From an uncultured Muribaculum sp. (GTDB lineage Bacteria; Bacteroidota; Bacteroidia; Bacteroidales; Muribaculaceae): a stretch of DNA of 29,375 bases. Positions 7,907 to 17,300 of this stretch are shown here, in pieces. The notes below the pieces were generated by a model, which saw only the letters and a list, made by a program, of their open reading frames with translations, was not told where the DNA came from and did not search any database. How positions within the stretch are numbered: position 1 is the stretch's first letter; every line of letters starts with the position of its first letter. Made by a program: the position numbers and the translations under genes. Where the stretch lies: contig CANPDS010000004.1 of NCBI GenBank assembly GCA_947573015.1, positions 1-29,375 on the forward strand, given 5' to 3'.

Positions 7907-9235
7907 TCAGAAACTATACTGGCATGTGACTCCGAGACGGCTCACCCACTGACGGTCACCTCCCATATTCTTGCGGGCACCCAGATCGTACTCCGCGCCC
8001 AGAAGCAGACGCGATGTCGGGTTCCAGAATATATTGGCAGCGCCATAAAGACCATACTTGTAGATATCTCCGTCATGCGTCTGGCCGGGATACAGACGTA
8101 CCTCGCTGAACATTACCGTGGAGTAGAGGTTGGGGCGGAAATTATATTGCAGAGCGGCCATCCATGCCAGAGAGGCGGGTTTGTACATAAGTCCGGGAGT
8201 GGAAGCGTCGGGAAGCATGTCGAGTCCGGTAGATGAGTTCTGGAGATCATTATTGAGCGAGGCTATGCCCTTGCCCACATTGACACTGCCATAGAATGTG
8301 GTGGCCGGAAATGGATTGGCCACAGTGCTGAGATGGGCGCCCCAGCCTACAGTCTTATGATTCACACCTGTGATATCATCGCGATACTCAAGACCACGAA
8401 GGATACCGGACATACGCACATGATATGCCCCGTCGGCCCACTGATACTGAAGGAATCCAGCGAAATCGGGCATATAGGTATTGCATGCCGATGCCACGCC
8501 GGTGTATGTAGGCACCTGGTCCTGCGGGGTCTCTACAGAAGCAGCAAGGCTCCAATGGTTGCCCTTGAATGTGTGCATATAGCGCAGCAGGACTGTTGTC
8601 TCCGACACCTCGGCACCCGGACCCTGCTGATCTACAGTGTTAGGACATGCCGCAGGATCGGAGAATGTAGTGTTGGCATAACCGAGAGTCCAGTCGCCGA
8701 CACTCGCATATGCCTTGCTGAGTGTAAATCCATAGCCATTCATTCCGGCGCCGGAAAACTTGGCGCTGATATACAGCTGATACCACCCGAACTTATCACT
8801 TTTGCCAAACAGACGCAGGAAAAACTGCGACTGATTGACGGTAGATCCTATGCGATGACGCGCATGCGGATCGGGAGTCATCGGTATATCATATGTTACG
8901 AATCCATTATTATCAATCGATCCATGCCAGTCGGCATAGGCCGTGGCATTGAACACGCCACCGATACCCATAGCCATCTTTGAGTCCTTGCTCATAAACA
9001 TGAAGTATGGGGCCATCGGATCATGCGCATGCCGAAACTGATCGAAATAGAATTTGCTCACCAACTCGTCCTGAGCCTCCTGATCAGGCTCGACGTTGCT
9101 GTCGCCGAAATAAATCACCTTATGCTCAGGCAAAAGTTTTGGTGAAGGAACTGGATGCTCAGCATTAATCTGAGCGAATGCCGGCATGGTAGCGGCACAT
9201 ACCGCAGCTAAAAGCAGCTGATAACGTGTAGACAT
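7907..9235 (-). CDS. Outer-membrane beta-barrel porin, DcaP-like
   Basis: The 442-residue protein has a clear Sec signal peptide ending in MPAFA with cleavage before Gln22. The rest alternates aromatic and polar residues in short strands and ends in aromatic Phe (CQYSF), the standard barrel-insertion signal. The stretch around residues 85-180 (an MGIGG segment, then FFLRLFG and YQLYISAKFSG) resembles the DcaP family of trimeric porins that pass small acidic or peptide-like solutes. Substrate is not deducible. It lies downstream of the HIT gene in the same direction. No convincing promoter of its own was found in the 89-bp gap, but a long hairpin ends 6 nt before the ATG. A strong terminator follows the gene. 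Confidence 0.82.
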   Translation of the reverse strand: MSTRYQLLLAAVCAATMPAFAQINAEHPVPSPKLLPEHKVIYFGDSNVEPDQEAQDELVSKFYFDQFRHAHDPMAPYFMFMSKDSKMAMGIGGVFNATAYADWHGSIDNNGFVTYDIPMTPDPHARHRIGSTVNQSQFFLRLFGKSDKFGWYQLYISAKFSGAGMNGYGFTLSKAYASVGDWTLGYANTTFSDPAACPNTVDQQGPGAEVSETTVLLRYMHTFKGNHWSLAASVETPQDQVPTYTGVASACNTYMPDFAGFLQYQWADGAYHVRMSGILRGLEYRDDITGVNHKTVGWGAHLSTVANPFPATTFYGSVNVGKGIASLNNDLQNSSTGLDMLPDASTPGLMYKPASLAWMAALQYNFRPNLYSTVMFSEVRLYPGQTHDGDIYKYGLYGAANIFWNPTSRLLLGAEYDLGARKNMGGDRQWVSRLGVTCQYSF

Positions 9236-9241
9236 AATAAA

Positions 9242-9288
9242 GACAGTAGAAAGTTGTTAATTTATTCTTAACAACAATCTACTGTCTG
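9242..9288 (-). promoter_or_regulatory. Leader hairpin directly before the porin start codon
   Basis: AGACAGTAGA (9242-9251) pairs with TCTACTGTCT (9279-9288), and GTTGTTAA (9254-9261) pairs with TTAACAAC (9269-9276), leaving a 2x2 internal loop and a 7-nt apex. On the minus strand the stem is followed by TTATT and then the porin ATG. It could be a weak terminator after the HIT gene, an attenuator, or a structure that limits access to the porin ribosome-binding region. Confidence 0.65.
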
Positions 9289-9324
9289 AATGTGTTGGCA
9301 CGGAAACGAATATTTCCGCAAAAA

Positions 9325-9720
9325 TCAATTGAATGCTCCGGCGATGGAAGCGGCGATATCAGACATTTCCTTCGGATCAAGAGTAAGATGATCGCGGAAG
9401 AAGTTCATGTCGCTCTCGCTGTTGATAGGCACCAGATGAATATGGGCATGAGGCACCTCAAGCCCCATCACGGCCACACCGATACGCTTGCAAGGGATGG
9501 CTTTTTTCATTGCCTCGGCCACGCGCTTTGCAAAAAGCTGGAGATCGGAATACTCGCTGTCTGACAGATCGAAAATATAATCGACCTCGCGCTTGGGGAT
9601 CACGAGCACATGCCCGGAAGCGACAGGATTGATGTCGAGGAACGCAAAATGACGGTCATCCTCGGCCACTTTGTAGCAGGGGATATCCCCGGCCACTATT
9701 TTTGAAAATATGCTTGCCAT
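9325..9720 (-). CDS. HIT-family nucleotide-binding protein (Hint-like)
   Basis: A 131-residue histidine-triad protein, the usual length for bacterial HinT-type phosphoramidate hydrolases acting on AMP-lysine-like nucleotides in the cytosol. Seen: N-terminal SIFSKIVAGDIPCYKVAED, the conserved FLDINPVASGHVLVIPK core, and the active-site HAHIHLVP at residues 91-98 with His93 as the expected nucleophile. It sits 17 bp after the greA stop in the same direction and probably shares its transcript, an arrangement often seen in Bacteroidetes. The physiological substrate is unknown. Confidence 0.95.
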   Translation of the reverse strand: MASIFSKIVAGDIPCYKVAEDDRHFAFLDINPVASGHVLVIPKREVDYIFDLSDSEYSDLQLFAKRVAEAMKKAIPCKRIGVAVMGLEVPHAHIHLVPINSESDMNFFRDHLTLDPKEMSDIAASIAGAFN

Positions 9721-9737
9721 AATTATATTGTGCGGAA

Positions 9738-10208
9738 TCAGAATGAGATCTCTACAATCTCGAATTTGGCTGTACCGGCAGGGATCTTGATCTCTACGAT
9801 CTCACCAAGTTTATGACCGAGAAGGCCTTGTGCCACAGGAGTCGACTGCGCAAGCTTCTTCTCACGGAGATTGGCCTCGGAATCGGCCACGATGGTATAT
9901 TCCATGGTCATGCCGTTGGCCACATTGCGGATCTTGACCTTGTTGAGCACCTGCACCTCATCGGTATTGAGCTTTGACTCATCGAGTATGCGGGCATTGG
10001 CCACAAGATCTTTCAGCTGGGCAATCTTCATTTCAAGCATGCCCTGCGCTTCCTTAGCGGCATCGTATTCAGAGTTCTCCGAGAGATCACCCTTGTCGCG
10101 GGCCTCGGCGATAGCACGTGATATTTCCGGACGTTTCACGCTTTCGAGATATGCGATTTCGTCCATCTTCTTCTTGTACCCTTCGCGGGTCATGTAAGTA
10201 ATAGCCAT
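9738..10208 (-). CDS. greA: Transcription elongation factor GreA
   Basis: Binds the RNA polymerase secondary channel and stimulates cleavage of backtracked RNA. From the ATG at 10208 the product is 156 residues, the normal GreA length; the frame stays open upstream to 10280 but the extra 24 residues have no counterpart in the family. N-terminal antiparallel coiled coil about 8-75 with the tip motif RDKGDLSENSEYD, where Asp41 and Glu44 match the catalytic acidic residues of E. coli GreA. The C-terminal FKBP-like domain spans about 80-156 and includes STPVAQGLLGHKLGE. It is first in a run with the HIT gene and the porin. A -7 box lies about 135 bp upstream. Confidence 0.97.
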   Translation of the reverse strand: MAITYMTREGYKKKMDEIAYLESVKRPEISRAIAEARDKGDLSENSEYDAAKEAQGMLEMKIAQLKDLVANARILDESKLNTDEVQVLNKVKIRNVANGMTMEYTIVADSEANLREKKLAQSTPVAQGLLGHKLGEIVEIKIPAGTAKFEIVEISF

Positions 10209-10341
10209 TATATTTGTTTTTTCTTGTTTGACAAAAAAATTAAAGGAATCTCGACCTTTAACGGGCGAGACCCTTATCATCTGAACTTGTGCCAGCCGGC
10301 CTTTGCCGGGGCTTATTTCTTATTTTAAGAATGTTACGCTG

Positions 10342-10349
10342 CAAAGATA
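10342..10349 (-). promoter_or_regulatory. Putative -7 promoter element of greA
   Basis: TATCTTTG on the minus strand fits TAnnTTTG. The -33 region is weak (TTTA about 25 nt upstream). If used, the leader is about 125 nt and includes a small GC-rich hairpin at 10291-10312. The remainder of the gap, 10350-10620, shows no gene and no further convincing signal. Confidence 0.45.
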
Positions 10350-10618
10350 GGCATTTTATTTGATATCTATGGTGTAAATCGGCATGTTTTATAACACAAC
10401 CCTACATTTTCATCGGGAGTGCCGGTGCAACAACCGCATTTATCTTACATTTTAAATCATGATCCAATCAGGATTTAACTTCCGGATACAAAACAATTGT
10501 GGGATTAGAAATGTTTAACATACAGAAACCGCGGAATGGCGGGGGGATAAGAAATCCCGATTGTGGTTAATGGTGGATGAAATCGCCGCCGGTCGTCCGT
10601 TCCGACATGAGTTTGATA

Positions 10619-10656
10619 AGAAAAAAGATGCGGCCCCTTGCGCAGGGAGCCGCATC
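10619..10656 (-). terminator. Rho-independent terminator of the SusCD operon
   Basis: A strong stem, GATGCGGCTCCC pairing with GGGGCCGCATC (10627-10656, with one bulge), runs straight into TTTTTTC on the minus strand, about 35 nt past the stop of the last lipoprotein gene. It marks the end of the operon. Confidence 0.9.
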
Positions 10657-10690
10657 CTTTGTTTATAATAACTGTAATAACCCTTCAGTA

Positions 10691-12337
10691 TCAGTCGAGC
10701 CAGCGTGGGTCACCGGCCTCGGTGAGATAGATTATAGAGGAGTGATCCTTGATCATAAGGTTGCCGTTGTCAGGATCCATAAACAGATCGGCAGCGGGAG
10801 AGGGCACACTTGTAGCGCGGATCTGCGCACCTCCCAGACGATAGTCGGTAGTAGCGTAATTATTGGAGAAATTGGTTGATGTAGCGCTACCGAGCGATAG
10901 AAGCTCACCCATGTCGGAGGCAATCACGGTATTGCGCACTGTCACCGACGAGCGTTCCGTATTGGAAATGTCGATCAGACGGTTGTTGACGCAGAAGTCA
11001 TAGAAAGTGACATTCTCGATAGTGAGATTCAGCGGATTTGATGACTGTGAATGGTTGATAAGGTTGCCCCAGCCGAATTTGGTATCCACCTTGTATCCAC
11101 CGCGTGAGAATGTGGTGTTGCGGATGGTGATGTTCTGGATATTATCGTAAGTGCCTATCACACCCTTTTCTCCAGAGCCGAAAGCGAATGTGCCGTAAGT
11201 GCCCGACTGCCAGCCGCACTGGTCAAACCAGCAGTTGTCGATCTCGATCGACGAGATATGCTTGGTGTTAGCACCCTGATGGCGCCAGAATCCACGGCGT
11301 ATCTGGCGGAACACGCAGTTGGTGAACGCCGCTTCTTCCAGTTCATACGGGTTGCCGCAGTTGAAGAAGTACTGATTGTCAGCCTGATTTCGTAGCTCTA
11401 CATTCTCAAACGAGAAAGTCGAGATATTGGCATTTGCAGCAATGCTCCATGTGCCGTTGAGCACTATCACAGGGCGGTCGCCGGTCTCAGGACCATGTAT
11501 CACGAAGCCTTTCTTAATGGCAAACGGCGAGATGGTATAAGTGGTACCGGCAAGAAGATCGTATACGGTGCCCTCGGCAGTTTCCGGATCATCGTTGGCG
11601 GCGATAAGAAGCGCCGACAGATCATCGGTAGCCTCAACCTCGACAGTAGCCGGAGCTGGACCGGTGGTGCGGAACGACACGGCATTGTAAGGTTTGTCGT
11701 ACTTGCGGGGCTTGGATGTATCGTAGATATTTACGGTATATAGAGTAGATGGAGTAAGCCCTGTGACATGGATCTCGCCGGCCTGACGCTCTTCATTGGT
11801 GACATAGCGTGCCACCGGAGGAATGTCGCTTGACATGGCGGGAACCACAGAGAAACTGTCGACAGGATTATCCGGGTCAACGCGCCAGCGTATCATGGCA
11901 TCATTGTCGCCGATCTCCGACTTGCTCACACCCATAAGTATCTGTGCATACTCCGGACGTGTCTCAGTGGAGAATGATGTGGTGGCCCACTGCGAGTTGT
12001 TGGTGGGATTGGCGGCATTGGAGCGCACTCTCACATAAAATGTGGTGGAATACGGGATATCCTCGATAGTAACGAATGGATCGGTAGTATCAAGTTCCAT
12101 GAAAAGACGCTGATAATAGCTGTCCTCAAACAACTGCACGGTATAGCCGACGGCGGCATTTACCTGATACCATATGATCGATATATCATTGCAATTTTGA
12201 ATCTTCACCGCAGGATCGGCAGCGAAACGCGGTTGAAAGAGATCGCCTCGCGAGGTGTATTTGTCATCCTCCTCACAAGCTGTCATAGCGAGAGCTACGG
12301 CAGCCACTGCGGCGAAACGGAATATATTGAATTTCAT
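10691..12337 (-). CDS. Surface lipoprotein with fibronectin-type repeats and C-terminal beta-helix (DUF4957/DUF5123-like)
   Basis: The 548-residue protein has a lipoprotein signal MKFNIFRFAAVAAVALAMTA then Cys21, followed by acidic EEDD, a pattern typical of surface-exposed Bacteroidetes lipoproteins. Residues about 35-230 look like two fibronectin type III-like domains (for example YTVQLFED..., GLTPSTLYTVNIYD). Residues about 240-545 contain the repeated N-x-x-F and isoleucine/valine ladder pattern of a right-handed beta-helix (SFENVELRNQ, FTNCVFRQI, IEIDNCWFDQ, ITIRNTTFSRGG). This matches DUF4957/DUF5123 proteins that accompany SusC/SusD, especially in pectin loci. It probably binds glycan rather than cleaving it, since I see no pectate-lyase catalytic motif. 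Last gene of the operon, 44 bp after susD, ending at a strong terminator. Confidence 0.85.
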   Translation of the reverse strand: MKFNIFRFAAVAAVALAMTACEEDDKYTSRGDLFQPRFAADPAVKIQNCNDISIIWYQVNAAVGYTVQLFEDSYYQRLFMELDTTDPFVTIEDIPYSTTFYVRVRSNAANPTNNSQWATTSFSTETRPEYAQILMGVSKSEIGDNDAMIRWRVDPDNPVDSFSVVPAMSSDIPPVARYVTNEERQAGEIHVTGLTPSTLYTVNIYDTSKPRKYDKPYNAVSFRTTGPAPATVEVEATDDLSALLIAANDDPETAEGTVYDLLAGTTYTISPFAIKKGFVIHGPETGDRPVIVLNGTWSIAANANISTFSFENVELRNQADNQYFFNCGNPYELEEAAFTNCVFRQIRRGFWRHQGANTKHISSIEIDNCWFDQCGWQSGTYGTFAFGSGEKGVIGTYDNIQNITIRNTTFSRGGYKVDTKFGWGNLINHSQSSNPLNLTIENVTFYDFCVNNRLIDISNTERSSVTVRNTVIASDMGELLSLGSATSTNFSNNYATTDYRLGGAQIRATSVPSPAADLFMDPDNGNLMIKDHSSIIYLTEAGDPRWLD

Positions 12338-12381
12338 AAGTCTAACCTATTATTTGAATGAGTACCGGAAGAGATGCACGA

Positions 12382-14301
12382 TTAGAGGTAGCCATACTGC
12401 TGCTGTATGCTTCCCTTATGGGTGGTGATGATACGCGTGGGGTACGGACAGAGGTAACGCACGGGATCATCAGGAGTCACCGAAGAGGCATTGTTGACAT
12501 TGATGTAGCCACGGAAAGTCCACTTCACATCATCGTGCAGCTCCCAGTCGCCGGTCTCCGCATTGCGTGTCCACCAGTTTGTGGCATACTCCTGAGTATA
12601 TTTCCAGCCCTCGCTTGCAGGGTGATCGATATCCTCACCATATTCCTTGAGTCCGCGGAATTCGAGGTAGATATGTCCGGAGGCATCGGTAAGCTCGCGG
12701 TAATATACCTTATCGCGCACGTCGCCGCGCACACCGATACCGTTGGCACGCTTGCCCCAATCGCCGAATGTGTTATATACATTGATCAGTGTCTCGGAAT
12801 ATTTATTCCAACGGGCGAGGTCATACTTGCGTATGCCTTCACCGCCGAATTCCCATGCACGTTCATTCATGATAGCCTTGAAGAATGCATCTTTCGTACC
12901 GAGCGCCTCTACATATGTCTCGACCATCTCGCTCTGGAGTTCTGTAGCGAAGGCACGGCGGCGAACTTTCTTGAGAGCCTCCTTGGCTTCGGCAGTAGGA
13001 CCGTTGATTTCATTTTCGGCCTCTGCATACATAAGGAGCACATCGGCATAGCGCATACGCACAGCGTTGATACCAGTCGAACCGGCAGTACCCGACATCA
13101 TGTTGTCGAGGTCCATGTTCATCTTGTTCCATTTGCCGATATTCCATCCCGACACACAGCTCTTGCCCATGGCGGTAATCTGGTTGAGATCCTCATCGTA
13201 GCTGTAGGGCACACATGTGACATCCAGACGGAGGTCGCGCTGATCGAATGTGAATGGATACAGGCCACAGAGGCTTATGCGGTTGGTTGCAGAGCCGAAG
13301 GAATGTGCGGGGTGGTCCTCGTTATAGCCGATTGTCACACCGATGTTGTAGCCATAAGCACCGTTGCCATCCTTGAGCATCGGCACCTCAAAAATGATGT
13401 CGCCGTCGCGGAGCACCTGCCAACGGCATTCGCGCATCCACATCTCGGCGAAGCTCTCACGGTCGAGACTATGACGGTTTTCTGAAATCACCTTGCCGAG
13501 ATAGGTCTTGGCTATACGATAATAATCAAGATAGTCGTCGGCACGGGTCATCTCGCCCACACCGGCGCCGGGACGAAGGGCGTAGCCGCCACGATACATG
13601 GCGAGCTGGCCGATGAGCGCCTGGCAATATTCACGTGAGGCACGCTCCACACCTTCAGGAAGATCGGCGGCCGGACGCATCATATCCTCCACGCCGGTAA
13701 GATCGTTGATAAGAGCGGACAGTATGGCGTTGCGCTCGGTAACACCTTCACCGTAGAAATCAATACCCACCTTGGTCGATTCAGTGCGGAACGGCACATC
13801 GCCCCATGTACGGATAAGGTCGAGATACAGCATGGCGCGCAGACACTTCACCTCGCCATACATGTGCTGCATCATGGAAGGTGTACTGGAGATCTCTTCC
13901 GAGAAGAGCGGTGAGTCTTGCATGTTCTCGATAAAGTCGTTGCAGTAGTTGATCGCCTCATAGGCTGCATTCCATGTATTCTCAAGCGAGCTCCATAGTG
14001 CACGCATATCGAAGCAGTGCACATCGTCGCCGTTTCCCGATGTGGAGAGCTGGTTGCCGTTCGACTTGAGCTCAACATCGGTGTTGGTGTTGAATGTATA
14101 CGGGAAAGCGAGGCCATAGAGATTATTGGCGGTCAGCTTGGTGTAAATAGTGTTGAGCATCGCCTTTGTCTCATCCTCCGACGAGAAGATATCCTCATTT
14201 GTAATCGAGGAGTCAGGGCTTACGTCGAGGAAGTCCTCGCAGCTTGCGAGCGACAATGCTACGGCACCGAAAGCTATATAGCGGAATATATTGGTTTTCA
14301 T
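12382..14301 (-). CDS. SusD/RagB-family glycan-binding lipoprotein
   Basis: Cell-surface lipoprotein that forms the lid of a SusC transporter and binds the oligosaccharide. The 639-residue length is at the upper end for the family. The lipoprotein signal ends SLAS with Cys21, followed by EDFLDVSPDSSITNEDIF, the hallmark SusD N-terminus. TPR-like helices follow (for example YKVLGKVISE-like segments and LRAMLYLDLIRTWGDVPF). The C-terminal segment contains the family AVRMRYADVLLMYAEAENEI and FKAIMNERAWEFGGEGIRKYDLARW. It is 17 bp after susC and 44 bp before the beta-helix lipoprotein. Its signal peptide closely resembles that of the downstream gene (MKxNIFRxxA), hinting at shared ancestry or replacement of the leader region. 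Confidence 0.97.
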   Translation of the reverse strand: MKTNIFRYIAFGAVALSLASCEDFLDVSPDSSITNEDIFSSEDETKAMLNTIYTKLTANNLYGLAFPYTFNTNTDVELKSNGNQLSTSGNGDDVHCFDMRALWSSLENTWNAAYEAINYCNDFIENMQDSPLFSEEISSTPSMMQHMYGEVKCLRAMLYLDLIRTWGDVPFRTESTKVGIDFYGEGVTERNAILSALINDLTGVEDMMRPAADLPEGVERASREYCQALIGQLAMYRGGYALRPGAGVGEMTRADDYLDYYRIAKTYLGKVISENRHSLDRESFAEMWMRECRWQVLRDGDIIFEVPMLKDGNGAYGYNIGVTIGYNEDHPAHSFGSATNRISLCGLYPFTFDQRDLRLDVTCVPYSYDEDLNQITAMGKSCVSGWNIGKWNKMNMDLDNMMSGTAGSTGINAVRMRYADVLLMYAEAENEINGPTAEAKEALKKVRRRAFATELQSEMVETYVEALGTKDAFFKAIMNERAWEFGGEGIRKYDLARWNKYSETLINVYNTFGDWGKRANGIGVRGDVRDKVYYRELTDASGHIYLEFRGLKEYGEDIDHPASEGWKYTQEYATNWWTRNAETGDWELHDDVKWTFRGYINVNNASSVTPDDPVRYLCPYPTRIITTHKGSIQQQYGYL

Positions 14302-14318
14302 GACTGGATTGTAATGGA

Positions 14319-17300
14319 TTAGAATGCGAGCTGCACACCGAAAGTGTATGTGCGCGAGCGCGGGTACATGTTGTAATCGATGTTGGGTGAGGTGCCCTGA
14401 CCGATGTTGACCTCAGGATCATAACCGGAATAGTTGGTGATGGTGAAGAGGTTGTAGCCGGTAACATAGAAGCGGCACTTGGTCATATGGACATGGCGCA
14501 GTATGGATCTCGGAAGTGTGTATCCGAGGGTAAGGGTCTGCAGACGGAGGAATGAACCATCCTCCACGCCATATGTGGAGATAAACGATTTGGTCATGTT
14601 GGCCGGATTCCACATGGTGGCATTGGCGTTGTAGGCCGCCATGAGTTCGGGATTGCGGTACATGTCGTTGCCCATCTCATCGAAGCGGTGCCACATGCCG
14701 GAGAATTCTGCAGAAAGGTTGCGGTATGCGCTGGCACTCGATGGCATGAGGCTCATGTTGATCTTGTTGAGGTTGATCACATCAAAGCCTGCCATAAAGT
14801 TGAAGAATGCTGCGAGATCGAAGCCTTTATAAGTGGCATTGACACCAAAACCACCTGATACCTTGGGTGAAGTGCTGCCGATGAACGTACGGTCGTCGGC
14901 GGTGAGCACGTTGGCGTTGGGATCGTCCGGATCGACCTTGGCGATCTTCTTGAACTTGGGAGAACCGGGGGCGAGGTTGCCGGCCAGCAGTGAGCAGTCG
15001 ATCACACCGGGCTTGAGTGTATAGGTGTTGGCATTGGAGTCGAAAGTGAAGTCATCTACGGTATAGAAGCCATCGTTGACATAGCCGTAGATCTGACCCA
15101 TCTTCTGTCCGACGCGATACCAGAACACATCATCATTTATATCGACCTTGGGAGCTGTGGTGTAGAATGATTCCTCACCTTCCGACAGTTTGTCGATCTT
15201 GCCCTTGTTGAAACCGATATTGAAGTTGGCGCTGAGTGAGAAGTCGCGGTTCTCGATGATGTAGCCGGTAAGGTTAAGTTCGACACCACGGTTGGATGTC
15301 TGGCCGATATTGGTCATCATCTGGGTGAATCCGGTATCACCGGGAATCTGGGTGGCAAGGAGGAGGTCCTTGGTTGTGTTCCAATATACATCGACAGTAC
15401 CGTCGAGACGGCCGTTGAACATACCGAAGTCAAGACCTATGTTACGGGTGATGGTTGTCTCCCACTTCACATGCGGATTGACAGGATATTTGCTCTGGAA
15501 CTCATAGTACTTGTTGCCGGGGATCGGGAGGCCAGAAGCCTTCGACGCATCGCCGAGTGCATAAAGCTTGATATAGAGGTCAGAGTCGATACGGTCGTTA
15601 CCCGACATACCGAACGACAGACGAAGCTTGAGGTTGGAAAGCCACTGGTAGTTGCGGAGGAATCGCTCGTTTGACAGACGCCATGCAAGAGCCGCAGCGG
15701 GGAAGAAGCCCCAGCGATTGCCACGGGCAAATTTAGAGCTGCCGTCGGCACGGAGAGTCAAAGTTGCCAGATAACGGTCATCATACGAGTAGTTTACACG
15801 TCCGAAGTAGGAGAGCACGCGGATATCCGAAGGATGGGTCCATGTGTGGTTGAGGAGCTGGCCGAGGTCGCGGTTGGCAAATGCGATATTGGCATTGACA
15901 TCCTCATCCGATTCAAGACCGAAGAGAGAGCCACGCAGATAGCCTACATAATCCTTGTTGGTGTTCGACTCCTCGCTCTTCATCTCCTGTCCGGCCATAA
16001 GCTGGAAGTCGTTGTTGCCAAGGTCGAAGTTCCAGTTGAGCACATTGGTCATCTGCCATTTGTGGCGACCCTTGAGCTGATCGGTAAGGTTAGGGCCTAC
16101 AGTCTTGGAGTTGCTGTTGGAGTTGGCAGCGTTGAACTGACGGTCGCTCTCACGGAAATATTCATAATAGAACTCATTGCGGAGGGTAAGACCCTTCTTG
16201 AATGTCCATGTAAGTGCACCGCCAAGGTTGATAAGACGCGATTTGCGACGGCGGTAGTAGCGGCGGTTTGTCTCAAGCGGATCGTAGTGGAAGTATTCCA
16301 CGAATGTATCCTCATCGATGATCTCGGAATTTTCGGGAGCAGAGGTATAGTCCTGAAGACCATTGGTAGGCTGCTCCTGGAGAGCGGTGAGCAGAGAGAT
16401 ACCCTCGGTACCACGCCCGGAAAGAGTCTTGTCCATGTAGCGTGTGCGGTATTCGATACCGAGCCACTTGAACGGCTTGAAGTTGAGGTTGAGATTGGCA
16501 TTGTTCTGCACCAGACCGTTGTCGGGCATCACCGAAGGCTGGTCCTGATGCATATAGGAGAGCTTATACTTGAATTTGTCGGTACCACCGTTGATGCTGG
16601 CATCAACCGACCACGATGTGGGATGTGTGCCAAAAATTATGTCCTGCCAGTCGTAACCCTTCTCGCCCTGATAGATATACATCTCGTAGGGCTGGCCGAA
16701 GTTGTTGGCATATCCGGCACCTGCGCTCGCACCCTTCGGACGGATGCGCTCATAGTTGGCCCAGACGAAATCGTAGGGCGAAAGCACATCGATCTTATTG
16801 GAAAGCTCTGCAGTCTTCACATAGGCATTCACAGAGATCTGCACTTTACCTTTGTTGGCCTTCTTGGTGGTGACGAGCACTACACCGTTGGCACCACGCG
16901 CACCATATATGGCGGTGGAGGCGGCATCCTTGAGCACCTGTATATCCTCTACATCTGTAGCAGGCACATCATTGAGCGAGCCTTCGAAACCGTCGATGAG
17001 CACAAGGGGTTCATTGCTCTGGGTGAGCGATCCGCCACCACGCACACGCACCGTGATCTCAGCGTCGGGCGAACCGTCGGCAGTAGTTACCTGCACACCA
17101 GGCATACGGCCCACGATAGCCTCGCCGACATTGGCCACAGGCATACGCTCGATAGCCTTTGCGTCAACCGAAGCCATGGCGCCGGTAAGGTTGCCTCGCT
17201 TCTGGGTGCCATAACCGATCACCACCACCTCGTCCATCATGGTAGTGTTGGTCTCGATGAAAATGTCGACCTGAGTGCGCCCCTTGAGAGCTACTTCCTT

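Noticed and set aside
10209..10280. An upstream extension of GreA by 24 residues
   Set aside because: The extra residues have no counterpart in GreA, and the ATG at 10208 gives the standard length and N-terminus.
12358..13485. A 375-codon plus-strand open frame opposite susD
   Set aside because: Same reason: it is a mirror of the susD reading frame.
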